Shown one piece after another: positions 55,281-63,405 of a stretch of 64,000 nucleotides of DNA. Origin of the DNA: a virus; IMG/VR virus record IMGVR_UViG_3300023179_000039, positions 1 to 64,000 of that record. One strand, written 5' to 3'. The translations under genes were made by a program, and so were the position numbers. The notes under the pieces are model-generated. The model ran no database searches, was not told where the DNA came from, and saw nothing but the letters and a program-made list of their open reading frames with translations. Position 1 is the stretch's first letter, and every line of letters begins with the position of its first letter.

Positions 55281-58055
55281 TTATATATGCCTAAAAAACA
55301 AGAAAGTCAATTTTATTTAGGAAATCAAAATTTACCCACAACAGATGCTGTATTTGATTATGAAGCACATCCAGAATGGGTACAAGATATAGCCAGATGT
55401 AGAAAAAATATATTATATTTTGCTGAGAACTTCTTCTATATTACCAATCTAGATGAAGGTAAGATGAAAATTAAACTTCATACTTATCAAAAGCGTATTT
55501 TAAGAAGTTTACGAGATAATAGATTTGTATGTTTATTAGCAAGTCGTCAAATTGGTAAAGCACTTGCTTTAGACACCCCAATACCTACTCCAGCTGGATG
55601 GACTACTATGGGTGAATTAAAAGACGGGGACATTGTATTTGGTTTAGATGGTAAAAGATGCAAGGTTGCAAAAGCTCATGATATTTTATTAAATAGAAAT
55701 TGTTATGAAGTGTTGTTTGATAATGGTGAAAAAATAATTGCTGACGAAGATCATTTGTGGTTAACACAAACTAGAGCCGAAAGACATAAAGAGATACAAG
55801 GTAGTAAAAAGACAACTAAAGAAATTTTCAATACTTTATTAACTAAATCTAAAACAAGACAAGAACCAAATCATAGAATTCCGGTTTGTTTGAATGGTAT
55901 AGAAACGAGTAGAAATTTACTACCAATAGATCCTTATGTTCTAGGATTTTGGTTGGGCGATGGAGCTTCTGAAGGCGGTACAATAACTGTTGGTAAAAGA
56001 GATTTAGATAATGTTATCTCTATTCTTAAAAATAATCAAATGCAGTTTAACAATTTAATTGTACATAAATACAATAAAAATGCTTTTACAGTGCGCATTA
56101 CAACCAGCAAAAACGTAAAGACTGAAAGTTTAAGCACATTATTAAAGGAAAATAATTTAGTTTTTAACAAACATATACCGCAAGAGTATATGTTAAGTAG
56201 CAGAACACAAAGATTATCTTTACTGCAGGGGTTAATAGATAGTGACGGCTATATAACAAAACATGGTATAGCTCAATTTTATAATACAAATTTAAATTTA
56301 GTAAAGCAGGTAAGAGAACTTATTGAAAGTTTAGGATACAAAGTAACTTACAAAGAATTTATTCCAAAACTCAGAGGTGTTGAATGCAGTAAAGTAGGCA
56401 CATTGACTTTTACTCCTTATGAAGAGGTATGTCTTTTAGACTTTAAAAAATCTAGACTAAAGAAAATAACTAAAAAAGAAAACGTTTCTAAATTAAGAGC
56501 TCAATGGCATTACATTAAATCTATAACCCCTGTAAAATCTGTGCCCGTTAGATGTATAACTGTAGATAATGAAACAGGGACATTTTTATGTGGAAAACAG
56601 TTTATTCCAACAAGTAATACTACATTAATGACAATATATGCTTTGTGGATAGCCTGTTTTTTTGAAGACCAACGTACTCTCATTGTCGCTAATAAAGAGC
56701 AAACAGCAATTAATATTTTTAAGAGAGTTCGTTTAGCTTATGAAAAACTACCAAACTATCTTAAACCAGGAACCGTAGAATATGGGAAAACATCAATGTC
56801 TTTGGGAAACGGGTCTAGTATTGGTATTTCGACGACAAGTAGTGATGCAGGCCGAGGCGATAGCTGTAATGTTTTAATTTTGGATGAGTTAGCATTTATT
56901 GACAACCATCTTGTTGAGCAATTCTGGAGTTCAGTATACCCAATTATTTCATCGTCCAAAAAATCTAAAATATTTGTTGCATCAACGCCAAACGGAACCG
57001 GTAATCTTTTTCATGAATTATATTCTGGGGCAATAGAGGGTAAAAATGATTGGCATGCTGAAAAAGTTGATTGGTGGGAGTTTCCCGGGCGTGATGATGT
57101 CTGGAAAGAAAAAACAATTAAAACTTTAGGCAGTAGAGAAGTTTTTGATCAAGAATTTGGTAATGTATTTTTACAAGCCGGAGAAAGTGCCATCGATGAA
57201 AAACTTTTTGAAGAAATGAAAACTGAATGTATTGAACCTAATTTTATTTTTGAAGAAGGAAAATATTTGATGTGGGAAGAGCCCTCACAGGATAAAATTT
57301 ATGTCGTCGGAGTCGACATAAGCGAAGGCGTAGGAGAAGCTGCAAGTGTTGTTCAAGTTTTAGATATTACGGATTTGAGAGAAATAAAACAAGTAGCAGT
57401 TTATCATGACCGTACAATTAGCCCTTACAATTTTACAACTAAGTTACACGAAATCTTAAAGCACTGGGGATCACCTCTTGCCATGATAGAAAGAAATAAC
57501 TGCGGTGCACAGGTTGTCGATCAACTTAAAAATACTATGGGATATGAAAATATAGTTTCATATGGAATTAAATCTGGACCGGTTTCGTTTAATAAAATTG
57601 GCGTACAAGCCCATACCAACACAAAATATAAAGGTGTAATGAATATGCGGTATTGGATGTCAGAATTAAAAGTATTAAAAATTAGAGATTTAAAAACGTT
57701 AAACGAATTAAAAGGGTTTGTTCGCTATCCTAACGGCACATGGGCGGCTAAACAAGGTTCAGATAGCTGGGATGATAGAGTAATGAGTCTTATGTGGGGG
57801 CTAATGATTTTAGAAAACGGGTTAGTGGAAAAATATTTTGAAATTGTAGAGTTTGATAATAATAAAAAACCATTAAAATTAAAATCTTTAGATTATGGAA
57901 TTAAGTATTTTCTAAACCCTGCATCAATTTATAACAATGAAAAAAATGGCTTAGAAGGGTTACCACCTTTACCTATAGTAATACAACAACAAGATAATAA
58001 TGATTTTAATGAAATAGCTGATTTAGAATCACAAGGCTACCGCCGAATTCAATAA
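55278..58055 (+). CDS. 17: Terminase large subunit gp17, split by an intein
   Basis: DNA-packaging motor. The ORF encodes 925 residues; removing the intein (95-447) leaves 572 (T4 610). N-extein: HPEWVQDIARCRKNILYFAE, then VCLLASRQIGK up to Lys94. C-extein resumes TTLMTIYALWIACFFEDQRT, rebuilding Walker A as SRQIGKTT. VLILDELAFID (about residue 531) is Walker B. FVASTPNGTGNLFHELYSG is the coupling motif. The nuclease domain has VVGVDISEGVGEAASVV (about 675) and SWDDRVMSLMWG. Start could be 55278 or the ATG at 55287. No promoter of either class is well placed. The next gene has its own late octamer. Confidence 0.96.
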   Translation: MLYMPKKQESQFYLGNQNLPTTDAVFDYEAHPEWVQDIARCRKNILYFAENFFYITNLDEGKMKIKLHTYQKRILRSLRDNRFVCLLASRQIGKALALDTPIPTPAGWTTMGELKDGDIVFGLDGKRCKVAKAHDILLNRNCYEVLFDNGEKIIADEDHLWLTQTRAERHKEIQGSKKTTKEIFNTLLTKSKTRQEPNHRIPVCLNGIETSRNLLPIDPYVLGFWLGDGASEGGTITVGKRDLDNVISILKNNQMQFNNLIVHKYNKNAFTVRITTSKNVKTESLSTLLKENNLVFNKHIPQEYMLSSRTQRLSLLQGLIDSDGYITKHGIAQFYNTNLNLVKQVRELIESLGYKVTYKEFIPKLRGVECSKVGTLTFTPYEEVCLLDFKKSRLKKITKKENVSKLRAQWHYIKSITPVKSVPVRCITVDNETGTFLCGKQFIPTSNTTLMTIYALWIACFFEDQRTLIVANKEQTAINIFKRVRLAYEKLPNYLKPGTVEYGKTSMSLGNGSSIGISTTSSDAGRGDSCNVLILDELAFIDNHLVEQFWSSVYPIISSSKKSKIFVASTPNGTGNLFHELYSGAIEGKNDWHAEKVDWWEFPGRDDVWKEKTIKTLGSREVFDQEFGNVFLQAGESAIDEKLFEEMKTECIEPNFIFEEGKYLMWEEPSQDKIYVVGVDISEGVGEAASVVQVLDITDLREIKQVAVYHDRTISPYNFTTKLHEILKHWGSPLAMIERNNCGAQVVDQLKNTMGYENIVSYGIKSGPVSFNKIGVQAHTNTKYKGVMNMRYWMSELKVLKIRDLKTLNELKGFVRYPNGTWAAKQGSDSWDDRVMSLMWGLMILENGLVEKYFEIVEFDNNKKPLKLKSLDYGIKYFLNPASIYNNEKNGLEGLPPLPIVIQQQDNNDFNEIADLESQGYRRIQ
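55560..56618 (+). mobile_element. Intein with LAGLIDADG endonuclease in the terminase Walker A loop (class 3-like)
   Basis: 353 residues. N-terminal block A: ALALDTPIPTPAGWTTMGEL, with Ala at position 1 instead of Cys/Ser. Block B: KIIADEDHLWLTQ, holding Trp161. Endonuclease motifs: LGFWLGDGASEGG (about 222) and LLQGLIDSDGYI (about 315). Block F: VPVRCITVDNETGTF, with Cys426. C-terminus: FIPTSN|T, with Thr445, Ser446 in place of the usual His, Asn447 and +1 Thr448. The Trp-Cys-Thr set with a non-nucleophilic residue 1 matches what I know of class 3 inteins, which begin splicing from the block F Cys. The endonuclease would let it spread into intein-free terminase genes. Confidence 0.93.
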
Positions 58056-58058
58056 ATA
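58051..58058 (+). promoter_or_regulatory. Late promoter octamer, tube-like gene
   Basis: AATAAATA ends 5 nt before the ATG at 58064 and overlaps the terminase stop. Confidence 0.65.
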
Positions 58059-58063
58059 TTTTT

Positions 58064-58726
58064 ATGGCAAACTTAGTTACATACACCCAAAGCCCTTTTA
58101 ATAAGGCGCGTAAAGACAAATTTTTATTTGTCTTAAATTTACCCCCTTGCTTAAAAGACATCTCTAGAAAAACCGAACGTAGTAATCAAACAGTAATGCC
58201 TGATTCTTTACAATTTTCAGTTTTTGGTGCAATCGTACCAGAAGTAACAGTACCTTCTGTACAATTAAGATATTCCGGTCAAACTTTACACAATTCGAGT
58301 CATTCACGCGACCCCTACCCTCCCGTTACAATTAATTTTACTGTTGACAATAGATTTAATAATTACTGGATCATTTATAAATGGCTGGACCTTCTTAATA
58401 GCGCAAAGTTAAGTTATTATGATGCAAATAATTTGACAAAATCTAATATTAAGGAAACACCGGGAAATATTGATCCTCGCGAAAATTCGAATTCTGCTCT
58501 AGCTGCTGTTGGCTATGATTATCTTAAGTTTAGAGCTAACTTTTCATTGTTTGCGTTAGATGAATATGATAAAAGAATTATTGAATTTATATACAAAGAA
58601 GCGTTTCCTACAGCTATAGGAAGTATTAATTTTAACAATAGAGATGCCTCAGAATTAGAAACTTCTTTTACGTTTGAATATTCTCAGCTGGAAGTATCTC
58701 TTATTGAACAGGTAGATAGTTTGTAA
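58064..58726 (+). CDS. Tail-tube-fold structural protein between genes 17 and 18, 220 aa
   Basis: Residues about 15-60 (KDKFLFVLNLPPCLKD, later MPDSLQFSVFGAIVPEVTVP), SVQLRYSGQTLHNSSHSRDP and PPVTINFTVDNRFNNYWII follow the strand order of gp19-type tube proteins ('F.....LP........P..G........R.....FTV..D..'). Marine T4-like phages often carry a protein of this kind between genes 17 and 18. Likely a tail tube or baseplate-tube component; precise role unknown. Confidence 0.7.
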   Translation: MANLVTYTQSPFNKARKDKFLFVLNLPPCLKDISRKTERSNQTVMPDSLQFSVFGAIVPEVTVPSVQLRYSGQTLHNSSHSRDPYPPVTINFTVDNRFNNYWIIYKWLDLLNSAKLSYYDANNLTKSNIKETPGNIDPRENSNSALAAVGYDYLKFRANFSLFALDEYDKRIIEFIYKEAFPTAIGSINFNNRDASELETSFTFEYSQLEVSLIEQVDSL

Positions 58727-58753
58727 AAAATTAAAAAGTTTTATCCAAAAAGA

Positions 58754-58761
58754 CATAAATA
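58754..58761 (+). promoter_or_regulatory. Late promoter octamer, gene 18
   Basis: CATAAATA ends 6 nt before the gp18 ATG. Confidence 0.65.
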
Positions 58762-58767
58762 CTTTAT

Positions 58768-61065
58768 ATGGCACGTACAATTCAGTCACCCGGAGTTGAA
58801 ATTCAAGAAATAGATTTATCGTTGAGAAACGCTGGTGCACCATCTACCGTGGTGTTTGTTCCAGGATTTGCATCAAAAGGCCCTTCTTCAGAACCTATTA
58901 GCGTTACATCGTTATCAGAATTTGAACAGATTTTTGGTCAGCCTACCAACTCCGCTGAAAGATATTTTTATCACTCTGTAAAAGCTACTCTACAGTCACC
59001 TGCAACTCCTATTGTATATCGTCTACCTTACGGTGCCGGTGCAGGAGTAGATACAAGTGATGAATACAGTGCTTTGGTATATCCTGTTAAGACCTACTGC
59101 CCTTCCACCGGATATGTAGATACAGATTTAACAAAGCCCGATAGCGTTTACTTTTTTGGAGCTCCTACTCACTTAAAACTTACACAATCAGAATATCTTT
59201 CAATCTTAAAGGGCGATGCTTTTAGCTGGGATAGCAATACATACGGCAGAACAACATTTAATTCTGTAACAGCTCTAAGCGGCGCAGGAATGATAGTTTT
59301 AAATAAAGGACAAACAACAATCAATACAAAGTTTGAAGGTGTATATATTGGTGTTATAGATAATACAAACCTAAATCCAGCTACACCTTACAATGATGTT
59401 AATGCAGTATACAGTGTCAACAAGGAAGACAAATCAATCGAAGGATCAAACTACGTTACAATTCCTGAAGTTCGTCTTAACTTTACTCTTTCCGCTGATT
59501 CAACAGGCTTACAGGGCAGTGTATCCGAGGTATTAGAAAATATACCTACATTTGATATTTCTTCAAATCAGTTTGATGATACCGTAACAATCGGCGTCTT
59601 TAAGCTCAGACAATCAGTATTCTCACCAGATACAATTGCTCTCGATTTCGTACTACAAGAAGGTTATACAGCTTCATTCGACGCCAACCGTCAGATTAAT
59701 AGTACTAATGGCGGACCCGCTGTTAGCTACTTCATGGAAACCGCAGATCAAAATTCTACAAATATTACAACCATTATTAACCCTTATATTTCTAATAAGG
59801 GTGCAAATACATGGCTAGATGCAAATGGTGTTCCGGTTAAGAAAGTACGTTTTCTTAGCACCGGCCTTGCAACGCCTCTAGATGGTGAAACATCAACACA
59901 ATATTTAGCCCGCGTCGGTGCACCTCAGGCAACAGTACAGAGCTTACTTGCCTCACTAGGTACAACAAACGCTCTTTACGCTCTAGGTGATTATAATAGT
60001 GAAGATCTTTCTACAAAAATCATTGGTAATGTACCAGCTAAGCTTTCGATAGCTACAGAAAAGATAACAAATTCTGATCTCTATCCTTTAAATCTAACTG
60101 TAGAGGCTGGTCTCGGTACAGTGTACGTAAATTCGTTTAACCCTTCAACATACGGTTATTTTGATGATAGTGTACCTTATGATCTAGTCAATGAAACCTT
60201 AGCTATACAAAATCCTAGCACAACTTCTGATATTGTACAACAATACAACGCAGTAGTTGCACCGTTTATTAATTTAACGTTAACACGAAAAGATCATATG
60301 TTTATCGCTGATGCGATTACTAACATCTTTATACAAGGTGCTAATCTTAAGACATTAGATATTCCGGATAACACATTTTCATCTCATATTTACTGGCCCC
60401 TAAAGAATCAATTTGCTGGTGTAGATACTAGCTATGCTTGCACATTTGGTAATGTAGCTAAAGTAGCTGATCCTTCAACAAACCAACAGGTTTGGGTTCC
60501 ATTCTCTGGATTTGCTGCAGCATCAATGGCTTCAACTGATACTAACTTCCAGCCATGGTATGCACCGGCAGGCTTTACCCGTGGTATTATCAATGGCGTA
60601 GTAGATATTGGTATGTATCCTAAGCAGAAACAACGCGATCAGCTTTATCGTATTAATATTAATCCGGTAACATTCTTCCCTGCAGAAGGGTTTGTAATCT
60701 TCGGGCAGAAGACTCTTCAAAAGAAGCCAAGCGCTTTTGATCGTATTAATGTACGTAGACTGTTCTTGAATATCGAAACAGCAACTCGCGATACAGTTAA
60801 GTTCTTCTTATTTGAGCCAAACACATTGTTTACCCGTACTCAAATTATCAATAGCTTAACACCAATCTATGATAATGCTAAAAATACACAAGGTATATAT
60901 GATTATCTCTTAATTTGCGACGAACGTAATAATACGCCCGAGACTATTGATGATAATACAATTGTAATAGATGTCTATATTAAGCCTGTAAGAGCTGCAG
61001 AGTATATACTTTGTAACTTCTACTGCACAAGAACTGGTACAAACTTCCAGGAGATTGTAACTTAA
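58768..61065 (+). CDS. 18: Tail sheath protein gp18
   Basis: Contractile sheath subunit (765 residues; T4 659). N-terminus MARTIQSPGVEIQEIDLSLR, then VFVPGFASKGPSSEPISVTS, and the C-terminal half GFTRGIINGVVDIGMYPKQK with QRDQLYRININPVTFFPAEG and FGQKTLQKKPSAFDRINVRR are classic gp18. RTGTNFQEIV is the final segment. The middle (about 100-480) is longer than in T4, forming exposed insert domains. C-rich codons in places fit high expression. Confidence 0.97.
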   Translation: MARTIQSPGVEIQEIDLSLRNAGAPSTVVFVPGFASKGPSSEPISVTSLSEFEQIFGQPTNSAERYFYHSVKATLQSPATPIVYRLPYGAGAGVDTSDEYSALVYPVKTYCPSTGYVDTDLTKPDSVYFFGAPTHLKLTQSEYLSILKGDAFSWDSNTYGRTTFNSVTALSGAGMIVLNKGQTTINTKFEGVYIGVIDNTNLNPATPYNDVNAVYSVNKEDKSIEGSNYVTIPEVRLNFTLSADSTGLQGSVSEVLENIPTFDISSNQFDDTVTIGVFKLRQSVFSPDTIALDFVLQEGYTASFDANRQINSTNGGPAVSYFMETADQNSTNITTIINPYISNKGANTWLDANGVPVKKVRFLSTGLATPLDGETSTQYLARVGAPQATVQSLLASLGTTNALYALGDYNSEDLSTKIIGNVPAKLSIATEKITNSDLYPLNLTVEAGLGTVYVNSFNPSTYGYFDDSVPYDLVNETLAIQNPSTTSDIVQQYNAVVAPFINLTLTRKDHMFIADAITNIFIQGANLKTLDIPDNTFSSHIYWPLKNQFAGVDTSYACTFGNVAKVADPSTNQQVWVPFSGFAAASMASTDTNFQPWYAPAGFTRGIINGVVDIGMYPKQKQRDQLYRININPVTFFPAEGFVIFGQKTLQKKPSAFDRINVRRLFLNIETATRDTVKFFLFEPNTLFTRTQIINSLTPIYDNAKNTQGIYDYLLICDERNNTPETIDDNTIVIDVYIKPVRAAEYILCNFYCTRTGTNFQEIVT

Positions 61066-61067
61066 TA

Positions 61068-61075
61068 GATAAATA
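61068..61075 (+). promoter_or_regulatory. Late promoter octamer, gene 19
   Basis: GATAAATA ends 5 nt before the gp19 ATG. Confidence 0.7.
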
Positions 61076-61080
61076 CTTTT

Positions 61081-61629
61081 ATGGCAGACGTAAATCAATT
61101 AATTACAGACTTCTACAGAGTAGCACAAAATCGCGAGTTCGCTCGTGATTATAACTTCAGAGTATTATCAATTAATACTGGAGGCGCTAGCAACGTAACA
61201 TTCGATCAAGACGATCTCGTATATGTTAAGACAGCTTCTTTACCTGCCCGTCAAATAAAAAACGTCGAAGTACCTTACATGGGATTAAACTTTAACCTTC
61301 CTGGTAATGCTACGTATCCCGGTTCTGATGCTTATGAAATGGCATTTTATGCTGATGCACAGTCTAAAATTCGTCAGAAATTTGAAACATGGTCATTAGA
61401 TATCTTTAATGACGCTAATTCAACCGGTAACTATTTTGCACCAAAGCAGACAGCTATTATTGATTTAGTTCAACTCGATAACCAGCTTAACAAAGTTGCA
61501 CAGTATCAATTAGTTGGTGTTTCAGTAAGAAATGTTGGCCCGATAAGCTATAACATTGCTGCTGGCACTGGCGAAACAATTGAATTTACCGCTACAGTTT
61601 CTTATCACTATTGGAGAAATATCGGCTAA
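61081..61629 (+). CDS. 19: Tail tube protein gp19
   Basis: Inner tube subunit (182 residues; T4 163). DFYRVAQNREFARDYNFRVL, VKTASLPARQIKNVEVPYMG, YEMAFYADAQSKIRQKFETW and TIEFTATVSYHYWRN follow gp19 from start to the terminal 'tf.v.l.y.yW'. Directly after the sheath gene, as in T4. Confidence 0.95.
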   Translation: MADVNQLITDFYRVAQNREFARDYNFRVLSINTGGASNVTFDQDDLVYVKTASLPARQIKNVEVPYMGLNFNLPGNATYPGSDAYEMAFYADAQSKIRQKFETWSLDIFNDANSTGNYFAPKQTAIIDLVQLDNQLNKVAQYQLVGVSVRNVGPISYNIAAGTGETIEFTATVSYHYWRNIG

Positions 61630-61640
61630 TAGTGTCGGGT

Positions 61641-61648
61641 AATAAATA
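61641..61648 (+). promoter_or_regulatory. Late promoter octamer, gp54-like gene
   Basis: AATAAATA ends 5 nt before the GTG at 61654. Confidence 0.65.
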
Positions 61649-61653
61649 ATTAG

Positions 61654-62562
61654 GTGAATAACCCGCTCACCGATGCGCTTAATGGTTTAGGTAAAAATTT
61701 TACCGGTTTATTTACAGGTACTAATCCGTCTTTTTCTCCTCAAATTACTGATCTGTTTGGGTTTAATATACCCGGAGTTCCTTTAATTAGTGTACGTGAT
61801 TATTTCCTCGTACAAATGGAATCTTGGTTTACTTCAATACCAAATTCTACACAATGGATAATTGTAATTGATAGATACCCATCATGTTTGAGCACAAGCG
61901 TTATTCAAGGTCTTGAGCGTACTGATGGTGCAAAGAAAGGGTTTAATATAGATACTGCTGCATCGATTTTAAAAAGTTTTCCTTTTCAAAAAATTATAGG
62001 TTGCTTGTTTGCACATGAGGTAACTATTCCTACCGAGCAGTTCGAAGTACAAACGGCTAATGTTAATAACAACAGAGGATTTTTACCAGGTATTTTAGGT
62101 GGTCCGAGGAGTAATGATTTTCCTTCTCTAGTAATAGATTTTCGCGAAACTAACACTTCATTTATAGATTTTGTTATAAGACCCTGGGTTATTTTAGCAT
62201 CACACTTTGGAATGGTTGCACGACCTGGTGACACAGGTAGATCACGTGATCCTAATAATGTTAAATGTAATATGACATTACTTAACTATACCCGTACAAG
62301 CGCAGGTATTTCAATGGTACCTCGAAAAGCATTTACATTTTTTAATTGTGTGCCTTATCAAGTCAGTGAACAATCTTATGACTACACAGATGAAAAATTG
62401 TTGTCATATCAAACTAGATGGACATATTCGCATTATACAGTAGAGAATAGTTTGTACTTGCCTATTGGAGACTTAGTGAATAGAATATCTCAAGGTGAAA
62501 TACCGAGAGTTACAAGCTTCCAAAACGGACTTAGTATTCCTAATCCGGTAAACTTCTTATAA
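61654..62562 (+). CDS. 54: Baseplate tube-initiator protein, gp54-like (or gp48-like)
   Basis: A 302-residue protein with the gp54/gp48 layout. The Gly/Ser/Phe-rich N-terminus is followed by a tube-fold half: IGCLFAHEVTIPTEQFEVQT compares with T4 gp54 'SVKMPENRLSYET'. SNDFPSLVIDFRETNTSFID and WVILASHFGMVARPG compare with 'PLVISFRMDSE...MQDWV'. FTFFNCVPYQVSEQSYDYTD and KLLSYQTRWTYSHYTV compare with 'MFTGCIPISVSAPELSYDGD...FDVTFAYR'. gp54 begins the tail tube on the baseplate. Which of 54 or 48 it is cannot be settled here. GTG start set by the octamer. Confidence 0.75.
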   Translation: MNNPLTDALNGLGKNFTGLFTGTNPSFSPQITDLFGFNIPGVPLISVRDYFLVQMESWFTSIPNSTQWIIVIDRYPSCLSTSVIQGLERTDGAKKGFNIDTAASILKSFPFQKIIGCLFAHEVTIPTEQFEVQTANVNNNRGFLPGILGGPRSNDFPSLVIDFRETNTSFIDFVIRPWVILASHFGMVARPGDTGRSRDPNNVKCNMTLLNYTRTSAGISMVPRKAFTFFNCVPYQVSEQSYDYTDEKLLSYQTRWTYSHYTVENSLYLPIGDLVNRISQGEIPRVTSFQNGLSIPNPVNFL

Positions 62563-63401
62563 TGTCATTTCATTTAAACTTTACATCTCCAACACTAAAC
62601 AAAAATTTTAAACTTAAAGAACTAAGTTTCTCTCAATATAGGACGCTGAATAAATTTTTAATTAACAATAACAATAATCATATTTCAGAATATTTAGACA
62701 TCATACTACACGAATGTCTAGTAGAAAAAAATGAGTTCTTAGATCTTTCAAGTTTTGATAAATTTTGCGCATTGTTCTTACTTAGATGTACATGTATTTC
62801 TCCAGAAATAGAATTTTTAAAGAATAATTTAAAATCAAAAGCTTCTTTACTACCTTTTTTACAGAAATGTCTAGATTTTAAAACAGAGTTTTTTGAAACT
62901 GTTAAAGTAGATGAAAATATTGAATTAAAATTATCTTTACCGAAAATATTTTTCTTTGAAACTTATTTCGATGCAATGTATGAATCTATTGATTCTGTAT
63001 ATCACAATGGCAACCTTGTAGAATATAGCAACAAAAAAGAACTAGTAGAGATTTTACCTGCAGGGGTTCTTAATTCTTTAAAAGAGTTTAGTGAAAAAAT
63101 TACTGACGCTTTTAAGCCATTAGTTTTAAATATTGGCGTAAACGAAAAAGATCAATTTTCTTTGACACCTTATAATTTGTCGTTTTTAGAAATTTTAAAA
63201 GCACTTTTCTCTGCTAATTTAAAAAACATATTTGAACTGCAATATGTTTTAGTTAGTAAATGCAGATACAATCCTGACTATGTTGACAAAAACACATTGG
63301 CAGAAAATTTAATTCTACTAAGCGTTTATGAAGAAGAAGTAAAAAAGATTAACGAAGAACAGAGCAAATCAATTGATAAACAAAATTTAGGTAATAAATA
63401 G
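62562..63401 (+). CDS. Baseplate hub-type protein (gp51/gp26-like), 279 aa
   Basis: LNFTSPTLNKNFKLKELSFS with QYRTLNKFLINNNNNHISEY and then helices such as LLPFLQKCLDFKTEFFETV resemble the T4 gp26/gp51 baseplate-hub group (small helical proteins that begin with a 'P....i....l..keeK.l' segment). The following gene has the same style of N-terminus, so two related proteins are side by side. Its start overlaps the gp54-like stop by 1 nt. Assignment is tentative. Confidence 0.55.
   Translation: MSFHLNFTSPTLNKNFKLKELSFSQYRTLNKFLINNNNNHISEYLDIILHECLVEKNEFLDLSSFDKFCALFLLRCTCISPEIEFLKNNLKSKASLLPFLQKCLDFKTEFFETVKVDENIELKLSLPKIFFFETYFDAMYESIDSVYHNGNLVEYSNKKELVEILPAGVLNSLKEFSEKITDAFKPLVLNIGVNEKDQFSLTPYNLSFLEILKALFSANLKNIFELQYVLVSKCRYNPDYVDKNTLAENLILLSVYEEEVKKINEEQSKSIDKQNLGNK
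63393..63400 (+). promoter_or_regulatory. Late promoter octamer, last gene
   Basis: AATAAATA ends 5 nt before the ATG at 63406. Confidence 0.65.
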
Positions 63402-63405
63402 GCTT

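Noticed and set aside
55560-56618. Group I intron or free-standing homing gene in the terminase
   Set aside because: The insert is in frame with intein blocks at both ends and no stop; an intein explains it fully.
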